The notes under the pieces were generated by a model. It did no database searches and had not been told where the DNA came from. It saw only the letters and a list, made by a program, of their open reading frames with translations. This document shows, one piece after another, positions 61,401-64,000 of a stretch of DNA of 64,000 nt. Origin of the DNA: Amphiura filiformis. Lineage: Eukaryota; Echinodermata; Ophiuroidea; Amphilepidida; Amphiuridae. The position numbers were made by a program, and so were the translations under genes. The stretch's first letter is position 1; every line of letters begins with the position of its first letter. The stretch is from the NCBI RefSeq assembly GCF_039555335.1, contig NC_092647.1:14494094-14558093 (forward strand). The letters run 5' to 3'.

Positions 61401-61792
61401 CAGATTTCACTGGCTTGGTGACCAATGAGGGCAAGTGTTATAGAGTAACCGGCGGCAATTGCAAATGTAAAGAAGATGGCTGCCAGTGGCATCAAGTCTG
61501 CGTTCATGAGCTACTGGCCAGTTTCAACACCAGGACGGCAACGGTCGGTGTGGAGCAAGACCAAACAGTCATTCCTGTTGCTTACAGAAAGAAAGCCTTT
61601 CGCATCAATCGCGATGTGTACGTCATTTTCTGCGGACGATTCTACAAGGTGGACAGAGTAAAGGGTTGTGCGAGGTCATCGCAGAGAGTACTGTTAGGAA
61701 AGTGGGACAACCTATGCCTTCTGAATGCGGATTTGAACAATGTCAAACCCTACCTGACAATGTTATCGTTTGATAAGGCTAAATGGCTGTAG
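55353..61792 (+). CDS. BTB-BACK-Kelch protein (whole gene)
   Basis: Four exons were recognised: 55353-55425, 56416-57040, 60269-60535 and 60839-61792. Phases match at all three junctions. The product of about 640 residues has a short N-terminal acidic part, a BTB domain, a BACK domain and a C-terminal Kelch-type region. Proteins of this layout (KLHL family) bind Cullin-3 through BTB-BACK and recruit substrates through the Kelch propeller. Exon 2 contains two apparent frame changes (56,829-56,861). Either the assembly has small errors or this allele is broken. The Kelch part is divergent and I cannot assign a KLHL number. Confidence 0.8.
55610..55780. mobile_element. ATTCCAGTTGAAATC-type MITE, copy 2
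   Basis: CACATGGGATTACCTGAATG, ACCCCCTGTGTGGGAGATTA and GGTGTATGGATTTTAACTGG match the family at 21,945 and 57,543. The left end is decayed. It lies in BTB-Kelch intron 1. Confidence 0.6.
55785..56415. other. Rest of BTB-Kelch intron 1
   Basis: No exon was found. A short CCTAACCCTAAAACTTAACC tract at about 56,315 resembles telomere-like simple sequence, also seen at 60.1 kb. Confidence 0.4.
56416..57040 (+). CDS. BTB-Kelch exon 2: BTB and BACK domains, two frame changes
   Basis: Acceptor ATCTGCAG. The BTB domain is clear: LCDITIKVEERSFKAHRVVL, AAGSEYFNVMFTKGFQES, LVFLYCGEL. The frame then meets TAA at 56,832. The next frame reads NKRLKNQSVK from 56,830, and a third frame carries LLFTAEKFDLEDMKKKCKKN from about 56,861, a BACK-domain stretch. 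It runs to donor CAG|GTGGGT. Two single-base shifts within 35 bp restore continuity. Whether these are real mutations or sequence errors cannot be told. Confidence 0.75.
57041..57540. other. Start of BTB-Kelch intron 2, no exon seen
   Basis: The open frame runs on about 120 bp past the donor without further similarity. No other feature could be supported. Confidence 0.35.
57543..57712. mobile_element. ATTCCAGTTGAAATC-type MITE, copy 3
   Basis: TTGCAGTTGAAATTCATACA at the left is mirrored by TGTATGGGATTTGACTGGAA at the right. Nested inside are GAAGACATGACCTTAATCTC and its complement. The whole 170 bp is close to a palindrome. This is the best-preserved copy of the family here. Confidence 0.75.
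57885..57960 (+). repeat. tRNA-like sequence (Lys-TTT-like), probably a retroposon head
   Basis: CTAGCGGGCTAGCC stands at the A-box position and GTGGGTTCAAGTCTC at the B-box position. TTGGTCC and GGACCAA at the two ends are complementary. The D arm and T stem pair poorly and the spacing is off, so a functional tRNA gene is unlikely. Confidence 0.4.
58045..59293. mobile_element. hAT-like non-autonomous transposon, 1.25 kb
   Basis: CAGGGTTGGC at the left and GCCAACCCTG at the right are perfect inverted ends. GTGATGCT is duplicated exactly at 58,037-58,044 and 59,294-59,301. The right subterminal zone repeats GATTTAAATC. No transposase frame exists. A partial copy of the left half lies at 35,938-36,155. 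It is inserted in BTB-Kelch intron 2. Confidence 0.88.
59302..60030. other. BTB-Kelch intron 2, distal part
   Basis: At 59,415-59,470, AATGCACGAGCCCGAAGGGG, continuing GAGTGCATTAGACGCATCAA, is an intact copy of the repeat that is interrupted at 10.55 kb. No exon is seen. Confidence 0.45.
60031..60210. repeat. Telomere-like CCTAAC array between inverted arms
   Basis: The centre (about 60,060-60,180) is built of CTAACCCTAATC variants. Both flanks carry an inverted arm: ATCCTTCATGTAATTATTTC on the left, and AAATTACATGAAGGAATAAC on the right. The array is therefore enclosed in a hairpin-like structure, not a plain microsatellite. It ends about 60 bp before BTB-Kelch exon 3. Confidence 0.72.
60269..60535 (+). 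CDS. BTB-Kelch exon 3: end of BACK domain
   Basis: Eighty-nine codons in phase 0 between acceptor CATCCCAG and donor AAT|GTAAGC. VFDTTVAWLQHDWENRKQFA, followed by PPLFHKLRLGAVPVGHL, is the C-terminal half of a BACK domain, whose consensus has W-x-x-x-D/N-x-x-x-R then a leucine-rich R-L block. The linker that follows leads into the Kelch region. Confidence 0.85.
60545..60720. repeat. Repeat in BTB-Kelch intron 3: GGGGGCAAAGGGGGCAGCTG...
   Basis: GTGGCATAACCAGGGGGGCA, then AAATCTTGCCCCCCCTG and further CCCC runs, is a G/C-run repeat distantly like 27.57 and 30.69 kb. It starts directly after the exon 3 donor. Confidence 0.45.
60839..61792 (+). CDS. BTB-Kelch exon 4: Kelch-type propeller region and stop
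   Basis: Acceptor TTCCATGCAG, 317 codons, TAG at 61,790-61,792. The clearest Kelch unit is NPTIVSMGDKIYAIGGGINT with a following V-Y-x-I...N-x-W. Others are weak: NAKGNLYVSRGV, and VTNEGKCYRVTGGNCKCKED. The last has a Cys-rich loop (NCKCKEDGCQWHQVC) that is unusual for Kelch repeats. The exon ends in LSFDKAKWL. Confidence 0.85.
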   Translation, partial: GIIYIDRPARFYGPRFHKWTTLKTFPYLPEKDAKDTDDTCFNAKGNLYVSRGVKSYPRDLKCPQFLRLDVLNNKWLTLAPMNHRRENPTIVSMGDKIYAIGGGINTTFPEVYSIRENVWRNISAAWSMQHFTLGPTSGVAHRGNVLVYAARKGDENVVDHALYCYIADGDQSRIGDWYVLMNENHPVSDFTGLVTNEGKCYRVTGGNCKCKEDGCQWHQVCVHELLASFNTRTATVGVEQDQTVIPVAYRKKAFRINRDVYVIFCGRFYKVDRVKGCARSSQRVLLGKWDNLCLLNADLNNVKPYLTMLSFDKAKWL

Positions 61793-63460
61793 AGCAGGGT
61801 TGTAGCTACAGTGGGCAGTGGTGGGCGGCAGAGCACACCACTCAGCTGCAATTTTAACACTGGAGCCCACAACAAAGAGGTCAAAATTACTCCATTTGAT
61901 TGAATTAGTCAAGAATTTGGTCCATTTTGGCAAAAACTTGGCAAATATGCACAATTTTCATAAAATGCCACCCGACACTAGAAATATCCCAGCCACGACC
62001 CTTCTGTAGAGATCTCTTTATTTTTTATATATTTTGTCTAACTACAACAAATATTTATCAATTGGGCCTAAAAAATATTTGTTTGCCCTTTAAAGGCTGA
62101 AGAAAAGAGGGTTGGTTGGTCAATTTTTTAAAGACATGTCAGACATGCTGGTCATGGTTTATTTCTAGATGGTGAAATAACCTGAATATTAATTGTGCAC
62201 TTCCATGTTTTAAATAAACTGCTCACCCAATAGGGAGGGTACATCATAAATGTTGGCTAAGAGTAGTTTTGTCACTTATTTGGTTTATTTAAAGGTAAAA
62301 ATCATGTCACAATTACATTTTTTTCAACTTAAAAAAATCTGTACCCTAAAAAAAGAAGAAGGCAAGTGATTTTTGGATTTTTTTGGTCGGCCGGGAAAGG
62401 GCAAACAAACCTCTATTTTGGCCTTAGCATATAGGCCTACATGTAAACAGTTAAAACTGTTTAAACTTCTTGTATGAGTATGCTGCTCGGTCAATGAGCA
62501 AGATGACCAATGAAATAGACATACGAACAAAAAGATATTCTATGAAAGGATTCTATAAAAGGATTCCATTGTGAGTTAAGGCTTTCTAGTTCTCAACCCT
62601 TGAATTGTTGAAGTAAAAATGTCTGTATTTGAAACCAATGGAGCGAGCTTCTGGAGCCTGTTCAGTATGTTAGACCATTGGAACAGTTTGTAAAACCACT
62701 GCAAATTCATATATACGGTAATACTGTATGACTATGCATACATGTACATAGAATATTTCTGCAATAATTGTTGTTATGTAATTACAATGTATAGTTGTAT
62801 ACATATATGTATATGTAGTTGATAGTCTATAAATAACCTATTTTTGATAGCTTGTGTTCGTGCCCAGCAAGCCTTGAATCTTATTTTTTTGGCACCCATT
62901 TTCAAAGCCACTGGGCAAAGACAAAGAAGGGCACCAAAGCCAACAAGTGATGAAGGATAGAGGTTGTGCATATGACATATCATCCCGTAAATTTGGCGGA
63001 CTACTCTAATGCATTCAACAAAAGCATGATTGCAATCTACCGCAACAGTTTGTCTCACACACAAAACAAATGCACGATGAAATAGGTTGATGACAATATT
63101 TGATTGAATGGACTGCACTGCGCCATGGTTATGGTGAAGGACACTGGTTCAAATCCTTTGTTTGGAGCCAATCAATAATTTCATGTTTAGTCTGAATATA
63201 AAATGTACTGCTTTAATCCTACACACACCAACATGTTCCATTTTAGACTAAGCGCATCTGTTATAGCGCACCTAAATTGTTTTTCCGACTGACACACTCT
63301 AAGTATACAATGTACAATGTAGGAAATTTTAGTGTTGTTGGACTAGCGACATGTCCGACAAGCAGCGTGTCATACCAGTTGGTATTGGTGGCATTCAGTG
63401 TGTGAGATGACTTGTATTGTTATTTAAGTATCTTGATATTACATGTAATACTATGTATTA
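61793..63460. other. Downstream of the BTB-Kelch gene, no gene recognised
   Basis: This includes the probable 3' untranslated region. AATAAACTGCTC at about 62,213 and AATAAA-like words are possible polyadenylation signals, but none can be chosen. A 114-codon minus-strand frame at 62,774-63,118 lacks known domains. Confidence 0.35.
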
Positions 63461-63464
63461 TAGA

Positions 63465-63600
63465 GACCTCCCAGGGGGGCCACTGGTCATTGACAAGGGG
63501 TATCAACATGATCAAGCATGATCAAAGACTCGCATAAAAAGGGTCTTTTTTCATGATCAGGCACTGTATACGTATCATGAATAGGGTATCTAAAAAAAGT
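63465..63600. repeat. End of a GGGGCCACTG-type repeat
   Basis: GGGGGGCCACTGGTCATTGA is followed by ATCAACATGATCAAGCATGA words repeated with variation (GATCAAGCATGATCAAAGAC, CATGATCAGGCACTG). The start resembles the elements at 13,081 and 23,929. The other end was not found. The remaining 400 bp to the window end are unremarkable. Confidence 0.4.
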
Positions 63601-64000
63601 AATTAAAAAAATATATACCTGTAGAAATTGTAGCATGATATTTTATGTTAAAAGTTCTGACATTGTTAAATGTTGGCTTTCCAGTGGTAATGAAGGATTC
63701 TAAGGTCAACAAAATGAATGATATACTCACTAAGGGGTAAAAATAATGTCACTACTTGTTAAGGGTAGGATAAATTGCACTTATCATATTTGCTTTAAAG
63801 CCATATTATAACATTTTCATACAAAATAGATTGGCATTTCTTTGCCATAAAATGTTAGGTTTTATTGTCAGATATATCCCCTTTTAGTTTTGAGCCGAAC
63901 AACCATGGCAAAGCAAAGAAAATTGGAATTTACTACCAGCACGTATGTCGCCAATACGTACCACTCGTTCGGTTATGTTGTGGTACGACCCTTTGTTGTG

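Noticed and set aside
62774-63118. 114-codon minus-strand frame
   Set aside because: Reasonable length and composition, but no recognisable domain, no splice context and no second copy; not enough to call a gene.

Overview
This window reads as nuclear DNA of a marine invertebrate deuterostome, most likely an ambulacrarian (echinoderm or hemichordate). The genes are split by introns with GT..AG borders, coding density is low, and the non-coding sequence is packed with short inverted-repeat elements. A Ty3/Gypsy element has its integrase domain ahead of reverse transcriptase, an arrangement known from Gmr1-like elements of deuterostomes. The assignment below deuterostome level is inference.

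Layout. 1-2.9 kb: AT-rich intergenic DNA with a (TAAA)n tract and two inverted-repeat elements. 2.96-4.86 kb (+): two exons of a THAP zinc-finger protein, with two transposon insertions in the intron. 5.3-14.5 kb: no convincing gene, dense repeats including a 1.5-kb element with an 8-bp target duplication. 14.9-29.1 kb (-): a RhoBTB-type gene of at least nine coding exons, encoding a Rho GTPase domain, two BTB domains and a RhoBTB-like C-terminus that ends in a polybasic tract plus CQVM. Its introns carry at least a dozen mobile elements and a tRNA-derived SINE. 29.1-32.4 kb: repeats. 32.4-34.1 kb (-): a single-exon C2H2 zinc-finger gene of about 16 fingers whose 3' end abuts a Penelope-like endonuclease fragment. 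34.1-38.2 kb: repeats only. 38.2-45.7 kb (+): a complete but inactivated LTR retrotransposon with near-identical LTRs, a tRNA-Pro-type primer site and a 4-bp target duplication. 45.7-55.3 kb: repeats, a decayed LINE fragment and one possible orphan exon. 55.35-61.79 kb (+): a BTB-BACK-Kelch gene in four recognised exons, with two apparent frameshifts between BTB and BACK. 61.8-64 kb: nothing recognisable apart from a repeat end.

The RhoBTB-type protein and the BTB-Kelch protein both belong to families that act as substrate adaptors for Cullin-3 ubiquitin ligases. Nothing in the sequence links the two genes functionally. The most unusual content is a recurring type of element in which a short phrase of about 15-40 bp is repeated degenerately. 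Several of these are bracketed by terminal inverted repeats and 7- or 8-bp target duplications, and one lies 19 bp upstream of the RhoBTB start codon. All identity estimates and boundaries were judged by eye; no database search was possible.
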